Shown: one piece after another, positions 12,326-22,752 of the stretch
How the letters are laid out: every line of letters starts with the position of its first letter
Position numbering within the stretch: the stretch's first letter is position 1
Source of the DNA: Tepidiphilus margaritifer DSM 15129
GTDB lineage: Bacteria > Pseudomonadota > Gammaproteobacteria > Burkholderiales > Rhodocyclaceae
Direction of reading: 5' to 3'
NCBI RefSeq assembly: GCF_000425565.1
Contig: NZ_AUDR01000013.1
Coordinates: 186,001 to 250,000, forward strand
Length of the DNA: 64,000 nt
Translations under genes and position numbers: made by a program
The notes under the pieces: generated by a model
The model's database searches: none
The model's input: the letters and a program-made list of their open reading frames with translations, nothing else
Told to the model about the DNA's origin: nothing

Positions 12326-12348
12326 TTAGACTAGGCCGTCTAGTCTAA
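12326..12348. promoter_or_regulatory. Palindromic operator of the TetR-efflux operon
   Basis: Perfect 9-bp arms TTAGACTAG and CTAGTCTAA are separated by 5 bp (GCCGT), typical of TetR-family operators. On the minus strand a possible promoter overlaps it: TTGTTC at 12365-12370, a 17-bp spacer, and TAGACT at 12342-12347 inside one arm. A repressor bound here would block RNA polymerase for the tetR-mfp-rnd-omp operon. The site also lies about 75 bp upstream of the next plus-strand gene. The symmetry is seen; the binding is inferred. Confidence 0.7.
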
Positions 12349-12422
12349 TCTGTTTCGCCGTAGCGAACAAGCGGGGTGAGGCGATCGTGGCTATAGTGAA
12401 ACAAAATGATGGAGAGGAAACG

Positions 12423-13079
12423 ATGGAATCGATTCGGCGATGGGCGGTGGCGGCGGCGTTTTTGTGGGTCGCGCTGATGGGCCAGGGGGCAGCGGCCCAG
12501 GAATACGGTAGCTGCACCGACGCCAAAGGACAGCCGGTAGCGGTTCAGGAGGATCCTACGTCCAGCCTCGTCTTCGATACGCGCCTCGTCGATGGAACGC
12601 CGGTGATCGTGCATAACCCGCAGTTGCTTCCCGATCTGTGGCCCACTGCTCGGCTCTTCCTCTTTGCCCATGAATGCGCTCGCATCCAGGCCGGTTATTT
12701 GCCCCCCTCGCCCCGTACGGTCGCGCAGGATCGTTCGCTCGATTGCCAGGCGGTGGAGTGGTTGGTGCGCAACGGCCGGGTGCGGGCCGACGACATCGGT
12801 CTCATCGAGAAGGCACTCAACGGTCTGCGCCGCCGCGATTGGCGCTACGTGGCCGAGGAGCCGCGCCGTGTGGAGGTGGCCGCCTGCTATCGGCGCATCG
12901 TCGAGTCGCTCGCCAAGAGCGCGGAAGGGAGCAAGCGCGATTGGAGCCGCTGCGTCGAGGTGTGCGGCGACCAGATGGTCGATTGCCGGGCCGCAGGGGG
13001 GCAGGTGGGCGAGACCACCGTGGATTGCATGCAGGTCTATCTCATCTGCGTGGACATCTGCAATCGGCGCTATCCCTGA
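12423..13079 (+). CDS. Secreted Cys-rich protein with a degenerate HExxH-like motif, function unknown
   Basis: Not recognised. The ATG at 12423 is chosen over an upstream in-frame start because GGAGAGGA precedes it and a clean signal peptide begins there, with predicted cleavage after GAAA before QEYGSC. The mature protein has a segment FAHECARIQAG followed about 30 residues later by RSLDCQAVEWL. This layout resembles secreted zinc-metallopeptidase-like proteins with HEC(G/A)H plus a downstream acidic residue, but the second metal-binding His is replaced by Arg, so activity is doubtful. The C-terminus has seven Cys (RCVEVCGDQMVDC and onward), suggesting disulphides. The 3' end overlaps the convergent EAL gene by 10 bp. 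Confidence 0.75.
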   Translation: MESIRRWAVAAAFLWVALMGQGAAAQEYGSCTDAKGQPVAVQEDPTSSLVFDTRLVDGTPVIVHNPQLLPDLWPTARLFLFAHECARIQAGYLPPSPRTVAQDRSLDCQAVEWLVRNGRVRADDIGLIEKALNGLRRRDWRYVAEEPRRVEVAACYRRIVESLAKSAEGSKRDWSRCVEVCGDQMVDCRAAGGQVGETTVDCMQVYLICVDICNRRYP

Positions 13080-15532
13080 GAGGATGAGCCGAGCCGGCGG
13101 AGGAATTCTTCCGCGGGTTCGGGGCGGGCGAGATGCCAGCCCTGCAGCAGGAGATCGGGCCAAGCGGCGAGTACCCGCTCTTGGGTCTCGTCTTCCACGC
13201 CCTCGGCGACTACTCGGCAGGAGAAGGCGGTGGCAGCCTCGACCATGGCGTGGATGAGATGGCGCGCGCGGGCGTCGCTCGGGGCGCGCTGCACGAACGA
13301 GGGGTCGATCTTGATCTCGGCCACGGGCAGGCGGTCGAGGTAGTGCAGACCGCAGAAACCGGTGCCGAAGTCGTCGAGCGACCAGCGGATCCCGGTAGCA
13401 GCCAGACGGCGCATGATGCGCTCGACTTCTTCGAGGCGCTCGAGGGCGGTGCTTTCCGTGATCTCGAGCAAGAGCCGCTCGCCCGGGTGGCCACTTGCCC
13501 GGAGGAGCTCGAGCACGCGCTCCGTGAAATGGGGATCGCGCAGGCCGAAAGGGGAAATGTTCACCGAGAGCGTCCCGTCCCAGCCCGTGCTGCGCCGCCA
13601 ATTTATGGCGTCGGTGAGCGCCGTGCCCAGAATCCACGAGCCCAGAAGGAAGACGAGTTCGCTGCGCTCGGCCACGGCGATGCATTCCGGAGGAGAGATG
13701 CGCCCCAGGGTGGCGTGCGTGAAACGCAGCAAGGCTTCGGCTCCGTGCGGACGATGCCGGAAGTCGAATTGCCCTTGATAGTGGAGCTCGAGGACATGCG
13801 ACCCTTGGCCCGCGAGCGCTTCGCGCAATCCTCGTTCGATGGCGCAGCGTCGCTCGAGCAGATCGGCACTGAGGCTTTCATAGACGCGCACCGCTGCGGG
13901 CTGACGGCCGATGCGGGCTTGCTGGAGTGCCAAGGCTGCCGCCGCGAGGATTTCTTCGGCCTCCTCGAATTCGTCCGGAAACACGGCGATACCGGCGGCC
14001 GCGGTCAGCCGTTCGATGGGGTGACGCTCGGCGAGGCGTGCCCGGACTTCGTTCTCCAGGAGATGGGCGATGGTGCGGGCGAGCTGCCAGCCGAAGTTTC
14101 CGGCTTCGGCAGCGTTGGGTTGGGCATCGGTGAGTACGGCGAATTCGTCGGCTTCGAGCCGGGCAAGCGTGTCGCTGGCCGTAAGGGTCCGCTCCAGCGT
14201 GCAGCCAATCTCTTTGAGGAGCTCGTCGCCGGCACGGGTGCCACAGCGTTCGTTGATCTCACGGAAACCATCGATGTCGAAGAGAATGAGGGCGAAATTT
14301 TGCCCCGCGTTCTTCCCTTGGGCGAGCCGCAGCGCGATCCGTTCGAGCAGCAGGGAGCGGTTGGCCAGGCCCGTAAGGGGGTCATGGGTGAGCAGGTGCG
14401 ACAGGCGTTCGGTGATGCGACGCTGTTCGGTGATGTCGAGCTTGACCGCGATGTAGTGCGTGGTGTGCCCCTCTTCGTCGAACACCGGAGCGATGGTGGC
14501 AAATTCGACGTATTCGCTGCCATCCTTGCGCCGGTTGATGAACTCACCGCTCCAGCGGCGGCCCGCCGTGAGGTGGGTCCACAGGTCGAGGTAGGTTTCG
14601 CGCGGCGTCTTGCCGGATTGGAGAATGCGCGGATTCTTGCCCAATACTTCGTCAGGGCGGTAGCCGGTGACTTCGGTGAAGGCGCGATTGACGTAGACAA
14701 TGGCGGGCTGGGTATCGGTGATGACGAGCTGGGCGGGACTGGCGTCGATGGCGACGTCGAGCTGACGCAAACGCTCCTGCTGCCGGGCGAGCGAGGCCAT
14801 GGCCTGGGCGATCGCTTCCCCCAGGGCGCGCACTTCGGCGATGGCGTTGCCCAGCTCGGGGGGGCGGTAGCCCTTCGGGGTGGAGGCCGCTCGCAGAGCT
14901 CGGGTGAGGGTTTCGAGCGGACGGACACCGCGATAGTGAATGTAGAGTCCAAGAAGGAGCATCACGCCCACCGGCAAGGCGGCGTGCCAGGCGAGGGCAC
15001 GGCGGTGCTCAGTCAGGCGCTGGGCAAGGAGCGTGTGGAAATCGTAGGATAGGATCAGCCAACCAAGCCTCGTCCCCGTCGCCGTGGTTCCTTTTTCGGG
15101 GAAAATCCACGGAATCGCCAGGAGCATGGCGTCCCCCTGGGTGTACCAGCGCAGGGCATCCAGTGTGGGGGGCGGAAGGGGCAAGGAAAGTCCCGGTAGA
15201 ACGTCTGCCAAGGTCAGCCCTTCCCAATCTTGCCGGTGGGCGGCGAGGATACGGCCTTGTCCATCCGTGAGCAGGGTGGCGCGATGACCGGGCGAAGCGG
15301 CCTGGAATTCGATGTCGGCGCGCACCTCATCGGGCTGTTCGACCCAATGGTGTTCGGCAGCGCGCACGAGGGCGGCAGCCTTCCCCAGTAAATGTTCTTG
15401 TGCGTCGGCCAGCGTCCGTTCACGCGCGTTGCGCCAGCCGAGCCAACCTTCGGCGCCCAGCAAGGCGAGGATCAAAGCCAAGAAGAGCGAAGCGAGGCGC
15501 AGGGCGAGAGAGAGGCGAAACGGGCGGCGCAT
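13070..15532 (-). CDS. Membrane PAS-GGDEF(degenerate)-EAL protein, probable cyclic-di-GMP phosphodiesterase
   Basis: 820 residues from the ATG at 15532. That start has AGGA upstream and places a membrane helix at 9-27; the frame is open for 88 more codons upstream, inside the preceding gene. Order: helix, periplasmic sensor region (30-180), second helix (182-200), HAMP-like linker, PAS/PAC (258-372), GGDEF (380-550), EAL (560-810). The cyclase signature is LEADEF instead of GGDEF and the RxxD inhibitory site is missing, so cyclase activity is unlikely. EAL (599-601), SLDDFGTG, the catalytic Lys in IKIDPSF, VVAEGVE and LLQG are intact, so phosphodiesterase activity is likely. Last gene of the three-gene operon, 14 bp after the binding lipoprotein gene. 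Confidence 0.9.
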   Translation of the reverse strand: MRRPFRLSLALRLASLFLALILALLGAEGWLGWRNARERTLADAQEHLLGKAAALVRAAEHHWVEQPDEVRADIEFQAASPGHRATLLTDGQGRILAAHRQDWEGLTLADVLPGLSLPLPPPTLDALRWYTQGDAMLLAIPWIFPEKGTTATGTRLGWLILSYDFHTLLAQRLTEHRRALAWHAALPVGVMLLLGLYIHYRGVRPLETLTRALRAASTPKGYRPPELGNAIAEVRALGEAIAQAMASLARQQERLRQLDVAIDASPAQLVITDTQPAIVYVNRAFTEVTGYRPDEVLGKNPRILQSGKTPRETYLDLWTHLTAGRRWSGEFINRRKDGSEYVEFATIAPVFDEEGHTTHYIAVKLDITEQRRITERLSHLLTHDPLTGLANRSLLLERIALRLAQGKNAGQNFALILFDIDGFREINERCGTRAGDELLKEIGCTLERTLTASDTLARLEADEFAVLTDAQPNAAEAGNFGWQLARTIAHLLENEVRARLAERHPIERLTAAAGIAVFPDEFEEAEEILAAAALALQQARIGRQPAAVRVYESLSADLLERRCAIERGLREALAGQGSHVLELHYQGQFDFRHRPHGAEALLRFTHATLGRISPPECIAVAERSELVFLLGSWILGTALTDAINWRRSTGWDGTLSVNISPFGLRDPHFTERVLELLRASGHPGERLLLEITESTALERLEEVERIMRRLAATGIRWSLDDFGTGFCGLHYLDRLPVAEIKIDPSFVQRAPSDARARHLIHAMVEAATAFSCRVVAEGVEDETQERVLAAWPDLLLQGWHLARPEPAEEFLRRLGSSSQG

Positions 15533-15546
15533 CGCTGGAGTCCTGA

Positions 15547-16515
15547 TTACGGTACGCGGGGAAGGAATCGGCCCGAGGCCGGAACCGCAGGGGCCGGGGC
15601 AAGGAGCAAACCGGCGCGCTGCAGCAGGCCGGAGAGAGTGGTGAGAGAGGCGGAAAGTCTGCGCTCGAGCCAATCTTTTTGCTCGGCAAGCGGTGGAAAG
15701 ACGAGCCCGACGAAGGGGGTGAACGCGTCTTCGGGGGTCAGGCCGAAACGCCGGGCGATGCGATGCCGCGCGTCGATCGCATTGTCGTGCAGCCACTCGA
15801 GACCGAGGAAGTGGGCACGTACGAGCCGTTCGATGGCTTTTTCATGGCTGTCGAGGACGGCGCTGCGCACCACCAGGACGTCGAGCAGAATCGGCGGTAA
15901 TGCCGAAGAATCGAAACAAGATAGTGCTCCCAGACGGCGCAGGCGTTCGGCATAGGGTTGGTAGGTCACGGCCAGATCGAATTCGTGCCGCATCCAGGGG
16001 TCGAGTTGATGCGGTGGCGAGTAGGGGATCGACTGCAGCTCCTGGGGATCGAGCCCCAGATGTTCGCACCAGGCTTGCAGGAGAACCCGGCCTGGACCGA
16101 GGCGTTCGACCGCAACTCGCGCGCCGCGCCATCCAGCGGCGTCACGGCAGGGTCCTCGTGCCATGATGTGGTCGGCACCGGCCGAAACGTCGAGGATACA
16201 TATCACCGTCAGATCCATACCCTGTGCCCGGGTGAGGAGAACTTCATCGAGCGTGAGCATGGCCGCCTCTACTCGCCCCAGGCGCAGCAGCTGTAGCTGC
16301 GCCTCGGTATCGGGGACTTCGATGAGCTGCAAGCCGGCCGTTTCCCGGGGAGCGACATCGACATAGAGACGCAGCGGTTCATAGCCCGACCAGAGATGGT
16401 AGGAAACACGCAAGGGGGGCTCGGGCGTGCAGCTACTCAATCCATTGACCGCGAGCACGCCGAGGCCGAGGGTGGCGAGCCAGCGGCGTCGGGCGTGGTC
16501 GCAGGCCGAGCTCAC
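15547..16515 (-). CDS. Stand-alone periplasmic substrate-binding lipoprotein (NMT1/SsuA-like)
   Basis: Type-2 periplasmic binding protein of 322 residues, similar to NitT/TauT/thiamine-precursor binding proteins (LWSGYEPLRLYVD, VEAAMLTLDEVL, VAVERLGPGRVLLQAW). The N-terminus has ARRRWLATLG followed by lipobox LSSC, so it may be a Tat-exported lipoprotein. The start is GTG and overlaps the stop of the upstream PhnD-GGDEF gene by 4 bp. No ABC permease or ATPase is nearby. It sits between two cyclic-di-GMP enzymes with periplasmic domains, so a role as a ligand-sensing partner rather than a transporter part is inferred. Ligand unknown. Confidence 0.85.
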   Translation of the reverse strand: MSSACDHARRRWLATLGLGVLAVNGLSSCTPEPPLRVSYHLWSGYEPLRLYVDVAPRETAGLQLIEVPDTEAQLQLLRLGRVEAAMLTLDEVLLTRAQGMDLTVICILDVSAGADHIMARGPCRDAAGWRGARVAVERLGPGRVLLQAWCEHLGLDPQELQSIPYSPPHQLDPWMRHEFDLAVTYQPYAERLRRLGALSCFDSSALPPILLDVLVVRSAVLDSHEKAIERLVRAHFLGLEWLHDNAIDARHRIARRFGLTPEDAFTPFVGLVFPPLAEQKDWLERRLSASLTTLSGLLQRAGLLLAPAPAVPASGRFLPRVP

Positions 16516-18467
16516 GAGCAGACTCCCGCTTCGAGTCGTTTGTTTCCCGTCGGGGGCAGGGCGACTTGGTTTCTGCCTTCGCGCTTGGCACGGTACATGG
16601 CCTCATCGACCCGTGCGAGGCTCTCGTCGAGAGGGGCATCGGGGTCGAGCGGCGCGACGCCGACTGAGACCGTACCGCTGACGACTTTGCCTTGATCGTC
16701 GATGGGCAGCTGGGTGTGGGCCCAGGCCTGCCGTACGCGCTCGGCTACCTTGACGGCGGTATCGAGGGAGGTATCCGGCAGGATGGCGATGAACTCCTCG
16801 CCACCATAGCGGGCGATGAAGTCGGTGGGGCGCAGGTTGTGGCGCAGTACGCGGGCGAAGGCTTGCAGCATGCGATCGCCCACGGCATGCCCGTAGGTAT
16901 CGTTGACCTTCTTGAAGTGGTCCAGATCGAACATGAGGAGCGCCGCCGGGCGTTTGTTGCGCTGCACCGCCGATTGGGCCTCTTGCAGACGTTGCTCCAA
17001 GTGACCGCGATTGGCCAGGCCCGTGAGCGGGTCGTAGGCCGCGAGCCGTCGCAGCTCCTCGACGAGACGCACCGAATCGGTGATGTCATGGAAGGCAACG
17101 ACGGCGCCTACCACCCGGCCATCCTCGAGCCGGGGACAGGCCGAGACGTGCACCGGCACCGGCAGGCCATCGCGTCGCCAGAAAACATCGTCCTGGCGTA
17201 CTTTCTGCGCGGCCGCCAAGGCACGGTGCAGGGGACAATGCTCGGCGGGATAGGGCTGACCGTCGGGGCGGCGGGCGTGGAAGAGCTCGTGCGGATCTTT
17301 ACCCACCACCTCTTCTGGCGCAAAGCCAAGCAGTTCGGCGGCGGCGCGATTGAAGAAGATACAACGACCCTGTTCGTCGGTGCCGTAGATGGCTTCATCC
17401 ACGGTCTCGAGGATGGTTTGGGTCTCAGCGAGCGCCGAGGCGAGGCGGGTACGTTGATGCTCGAGCTGGCGCCGCGTATGCCACAGGCGCAGCGTGAGCA
17501 AGGCGAGCAGAACGGCCGAGAGGGCGAGCAGTACCAGCGGCAGCGCATACTGATGTAGAACGTCGCGCAATTCCACTTCCACGTGTTCGAATGGCGGCAC
17601 GCGCAGCCGTTGGGCGAGGCGCTCGACTCCGGAATAGTCGGCGGGGACGGTGAATCCGCCGATGCCCACGGCTGCGAAACGCGGATCGGGTGTTGCTTCG
17701 AGCCGGTCGGTGAGGTGGTAGAGGGCGAGCGCGACTTTGCGGGCGATTTCGGGCGAAACGTGGGGGAGGACGACAAACGCCCATTCGGGGTAGAGGGACG
17801 TCGTGACCTTGTACGGGAAACCGGCAGGGTGCCACTCGCCCAGTACCATGAGGTGATCCTGGTCTTCTGCGGAGAGCCGTCCCTCGCGGACGAGCGCCTC
17901 GAGGAGTCCCGAGCGGACGAATCCTGCCTCCCCTTTTCCTTCGAGCAGGGCTTGGACGACCGTGTCGTGATTGCCCATGGGGACGAGCGTGACGTCGTCG
18001 GGCACGCGCACGCCATGCTCGAGCAGCCAGCCTGCCTGGGCGAGGTAGCCACCAAGGCTGCTGCGCCCAAGAATGAGGATGCGTTTACCCTTGAGATCTT
18101 CGGGCCGGCGAATGGGACCGTCTCGGCGTACCAGGATGACCCCGCCCATGGCCGAGGTCTTGATGCCGTGCTCGACCGTGATGAGGGTGGCGATGGGGCC
18201 GGAAAAGGCGTGCCGGTGTTTTTCCTGAAGATAATGCAATGGGTTGGTGAAGAGAAAATCGATACGACGGGCAGCAATTTCGCGATCGAGCGACTCGGGC
18301 GTGAGGACCTCGAGAATGACGGGTTCGCCGAGCGCCTGCGACAGTTCGTCGGCCAGCGGCTGCCATTGATGCTGCAGCATTTCGCCGGGACGATGACCGA
18401 AGACCCCCAAGTGATACTCGGCACGTGCCGAAGCGACGAGGGCGAGCAAAAGAAGAAAAACGTACAT
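16512..18467 (-). CDS. PhnD-like binding domain fused to PAS-GGDEF diguanylate cyclase
   Basis: 651 residues from the ATG at 18467: signal peptide (MYVFLLLLALVASARA), a phosphonate-binding (PhnD)-type domain to about residue 285, a membrane helix near 305-325, PAS (350-460) and GGDEF (480-640). The active motif is RYGGEEFIAIL with inhibitory site RPTD five residues upstream, so this is a likely active, feedback-inhibited cyclase. An in-frame ATG at 18569 would add 34 residues, but that stretch has many T-ending codons unlike the rest and buries the signal peptide, so the shorter start is preferred; no strong ribosome-binding site helps either. First gene of the operon with the binding lipoprotein and the EAL protein. 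Confidence 0.88.
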   Translation of the reverse strand: MYVFLLLLALVASARAEYHLGVFGHRPGEMLQHQWQPLADELSQALGEPVILEVLTPESLDREIAARRIDFLFTNPLHYLQEKHRHAFSGPIATLITVEHGIKTSAMGGVILVRRDGPIRRPEDLKGKRILILGRSSLGGYLAQAGWLLEHGVRVPDDVTLVPMGNHDTVVQALLEGKGEAGFVRSGLLEALVREGRLSAEDQDHLMVLGEWHPAGFPYKVTTSLYPEWAFVVLPHVSPEIARKVALALYHLTDRLEATPDPRFAAVGIGGFTVPADYSGVERLAQRLRVPPFEHVEVELRDVLHQYALPLVLLALSAVLLALLTLRLWHTRRQLEHQRTRLASALAETQTILETVDEAIYGTDEQGRCIFFNRAAAELLGFAPEEVVGKDPHELFHARRPDGQPYPAEHCPLHRALAAAQKVRQDDVFWRRDGLPVPVHVSACPRLEDGRVVGAVVAFHDITDSVRLVEELRRLAAYDPLTGLANRGHLEQRLQEAQSAVQRNKRPAALLMFDLDHFKKVNDTYGHAVGDRMLQAFARVLRHNLRPTDFIARYGGEEFIAILPDTSLDTAVKVAERVRQAWAHTQLPIDDQGKVVSGTVSVGVAPLDPDAPLDESLARVDEAMYRAKREGRNQVALPPTGNKRLEAGVCS

Positions 18468-18613
18468 GCACCGCGCCAGCCGCGTGAGCTCGTTGGTGCT
18501 GCCTGGGGGCCGGCCGTACCGCGGCCAGGCGGGGGCAGCACGACGAAGAATCAGAGAAAGAACGCACATACGAATGGGCCGCTCGCCAGGGCGCGGGATG
18601 CACCGTTACCCTC

Positions 18614-18619
18614 ATTATA
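18614..18619 (-). promoter_or_regulatory. Candidate -10 box of the PhnD-GGDEF operon
   Basis: A minus-strand TATAAT lies in the 175-bp space between the DUF1343 stop and the preferred start of the cyclase gene. No good -35 is visible. The box has the same CTATAATG context as the -10 box of the other cyclic-di-GMP gene at 5879-5884. If used, the leader would be about 140 nt to the preferred start. Confidence 0.3.
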
Positions 18620-18642
18620 GGGGAAGCATAGGGCGGATGGCG

Positions 18643-19848
18643 TCAGAGCAGGAAAGGGGCACGAATCTCGGCCCAGGCGCGCTCTTCCGGCTCGATCATC
18701 GCGTCGAGATCGGCTGGCGCGGCTGCTTCGTCCTCGACCCATTGTCGCAGGAACGGCCCGCCGTCGATGAGATCGATCGCCAGGCGCTCGTATTCATACT
18801 CGTAGGGGTTGGCATGCCATAGGGGCCGATCCGGATGGAGCCGGCGCAGGGCCTTGAGCGCGAGCGCCACCAGCCGCCAAGGGCGAAAACGCCGGGGATC
18901 GTAGTGCGCCGGATCCTCGACATGGATCATGATTCCGCCGCAGCGCTCGCCCGCGTGCTTGTGGAAAGTCGGTTCGAAGAAAAAGGGGCGCAGGCGGCAG
19001 CCTGTCAGCCACTGCGGGGCGAGCGATTCCATTTCTGCGAGCAAGCGCCAGGGGTCGATCCAAGGGGCGCCAAATCCTTCCAGGGGACGAGTGGTGCCGC
19101 GCCCTTCGGAGAGTGTCGTGCCCTCGATGAGCACGGTGCCGGGATAGCAGCGCGCCATCCAGGGGGTGGGGGCGTTGGGACTGGGGTTGATCCAGGTGCG
19201 CTGCCCCAGCGGCCAGCCGTAGCCGGGGGCGGCGTCCGGTTCCCATCCGGTGAGCGACACCACATGGTAATCCATGTCGAGCCCCAAGGTGGTGATGAAC
19301 CAACGGCCGGCCTCGCCCAGCGTCAGACCGTGACGCATGGGGAGGCTACCGGCGCCGACGAAACTTTCCCAGCCTGGCTGCAGCAGCCCTCCTTCGATGC
19401 CGCGCCCGAGCGGATTGGGCCGGTCGAGCACCCACACGCTCTTGCCGTGGGCCGCAGCCGCTTCCAGCACGTAGCGCAGCGTGGTGAGGTAGGTGTAGAC
19501 GCGGCAGCCGAGGTCCTGCAGGTCGACGAGCAGCACGTCGAAGGTGTCCATCATCGCCGGGGTGGGGCGGCGCACCGCACCGTAGAGGCTGAAGACAGGG
19601 ATGCCTAGGCGTGCGTCGAACTCGTCGGGCGACTCGACCATGTTGTCCTGCTTGTCGCCGCGCGCGCCATGCTGCGGGCCAAACAGCGCGGTGAGCCGCA
19701 CCTCCGGCAGGGCCGCGAGGGCGTCGGCGGCGTGCACCAGCTCGCGCGTGACGGAGGCCGGGTGCGCCAGGAGCGCAAGCCGCCGACCAGCGAGCGGGCG
19801 GCGCAGTTCGGGTTCTGCGAGGAGGCGGTCGAGGCCGAAGCGGATCAT
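18643..19848 (-). CDS. DUF1343 protein, NamZ-like exo-beta-N-acetylmuramidase
   Basis: 401 residues of the DUF1343 family, whose characterised Bacillus member NamZ releases terminal N-acetylmuramic acid from cell-wall fragments. Family landmarks seen: LLAHPASV, LFGPQHGARGDKQD, LLVDLQDLGCRVYTY, VLDRPNPLGR, EGTTLSEGRGTTRP and WINPSPN. The ATG at 19848 is chosen (AGGA upstream, start of the conserved domain); an upstream in-frame extension has no support. No export signal is visible, so the protein is probably cytoplasmic, fitting a peptidoglycan-recycling role; this is an inference. Divergent from prfC. Confidence 0.88.
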   Translation of the reverse strand: MIRFGLDRLLAEPELRRPLAGRRLALLAHPASVTRELVHAADALAALPEVRLTALFGPQHGARGDKQDNMVESPDEFDARLGIPVFSLYGAVRRPTPAMMDTFDVLLVDLQDLGCRVYTYLTTLRYVLEAAAAHGKSVWVLDRPNPLGRGIEGGLLQPGWESFVGAGSLPMRHGLTLGEAGRWFITTLGLDMDYHVVSLTGWEPDAAPGYGWPLGQRTWINPSPNAPTPWMARCYPGTVLIEGTTLSEGRGTTRPLEGFGAPWIDPWRLLAEMESLAPQWLTGCRLRPFFFEPTFHKHAGERCGGIMIHVEDPAHYDPRRFRPWRLVALALKALRRLHPDRPLWHANPYEYEYERLAIDLIDGGPFLRQWVEDEAAAPADLDAMIEPEERAWAEIRAPFLL

Positions 19849-19898
19849 GGTGGACGTTCCTGCTGCTAAAATGAGCGATTTTCCCAGAAAAGACGGAC

Positions 19899-21503
<1,605 letters not shown>

Positions 21504-22709
21504 TTACTTGATTTTTTCGACTTCGACGAAGGCGTTGCCGCTGACCTTGTAGAGCGCGTAGTTCCCCGCCACGTCGCCGTGCTCGTCGAAGTGCAGGTCG
21601 CCCGAGGCGCCGAGGTAGTGCAGCGGCTTGCCCTCGGCGATGAGCTGTTTCGCCTTGGCCCATTCGCCGGGCAGGATGGCTTCGCCTTGGCCGCTGCCGA
21701 CTTCACGCAGTGCCTTGGAGAGCTTTGCCTTGTCCCCGCCGGCTTTCTCGATCGCCAGCGCCATCAGGAAAGAAGCGTCGTAGCTCGTGGCGGCAAAGGT
21801 GCCGTTTGGGTCGCCGCCGGCAGCTTTGAATTCTTTGCTGAACTTCTCGAAACCGGCGCCGGTCGCCCCGACGGGGGCCGAGACGAGATAGTTTTTGAGA
21901 TTCTCGTCACCCAGAGCCTTGATCACGCTTTCGTCACGCATGCCGTCGGCGCCGATGAAATTCTTGAAGAATCCATTTTCCATCGCCTGGCGAACGATGG
22001 TGAGCCCCGAGGAATTGCCGTAGGCGAAAATGACGAGGGTATCGGCGCCGCCCTTGGCGAGTTCGGCCAGATCCGAGCGATAGGAGGGTTTCTTGTCCTC
22101 GTGTGCGCGGCTGGCGGTGATGGTGCCGCCGAGTTTCTTGAACTCGTCGCTGAAGGCTTCCGCGAGTCCCAGGCCGTAGTCGTTGTTGAGGTAAGTCATA
22201 GCCACCTTGTCGGTGCCGTGCGCCTTGAGGGTGCGCGCCAGCGCCCGGCCCTGGTAATCGTCAGAGGGAACGGTGCGGAAGACGAGATCCTTGTCGTCCA
22301 GCGTGCTGATCTTGGGCGAGGTGCCCGACGAGGTGATGAGGAGCACGCCGGCGGGCACCGTGACGGAGTTGGCCACGGCGATCACCTCGCCCGAGCAGGA
22401 GGGACCCACCATGCCGATCGCACCGTTGATATTGACCGCCTTGGTGGCTGCGTCGGTGGCGAGTTGTGGGTTGCAGCCGGAGTCATAGACGGAATAGTCG
22501 ATTTTGCCCCCCTTGCCGATGCCGCCTTGGGTATTGACCTGTTCGGCGGCGAACTTCATCGATTGCACCATGGTGGGTGCCAGACCGGCGATTGGCCCGG
22601 TGATGCCGACGAGATAAGCGACTTTGGCGTTCTGCGCCATGACGGGCACGTTCGTGAGCATCCCGCCCAAGGTGAGGGCGGCAAGTGAGGCGAGGATTTT
22701 TTTCTTCAT
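21504..22709 (-). CDS. livK: Branched-chain amino-acid ABC transporter substrate-binding protein
   Basis: Periplasmic binding protein of 401 residues, type-1 (Leu/Ile/Val) fold, with a Sec signal peptide cleaved after PVMA. Family features: VGITGPIAGLAPTMVQ, IGMVGPSCSGEV, TSSGTSPKIS and YLNNDYGLGLAEAF. It is the last gene of a livG-livF-livH-livM-livK operon, 43 bp after livM. True ligand could be another small amino acid or amide. Confidence 0.93.
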   Translation of the reverse strand: MKKKILASLAALTLGGMLTNVPVMAQNAKVAYLVGITGPIAGLAPTMVQSMKFAAEQVNTQGGIGKGGKIDYSVYDSGCNPQLATDAATKAVNINGAIGMVGPSCSGEVIAVANSVTVPAGVLLITSSGTSPKISTLDDKDLVFRTVPSDDYQGRALARTLKAHGTDKVAMTYLNNDYGLGLAEAFSDEFKKLGGTITASRAHEDKKPSYRSDLAELAKGGADTLVIFAYGNSSGLTIVRQAMENGFFKNFIGADGMRDESVIKALGDENLKNYLVSAPVGATGAGFEKFSKEFKAAGGDPNGTFAATSYDASFLMALAIEKAGGDKAKLSKALREVGSGQGEAILPGEWAKAKQLIAEGKPLHYLGASGDLHFDEHGDVAGNYALYKVSGNAFVEVEKIK

Positions 22710-22752
22710 GGTGTGTCTCCTTGGGTGGGAAGGGGTAGTGAGGCAGTGTAGT

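Noticed and set aside
13133-15052. 639-codon plus-strand frame opposite the EAL protein
   Set aside because: Antisense shadow of a domain-rich gene, without recognisable motifs.
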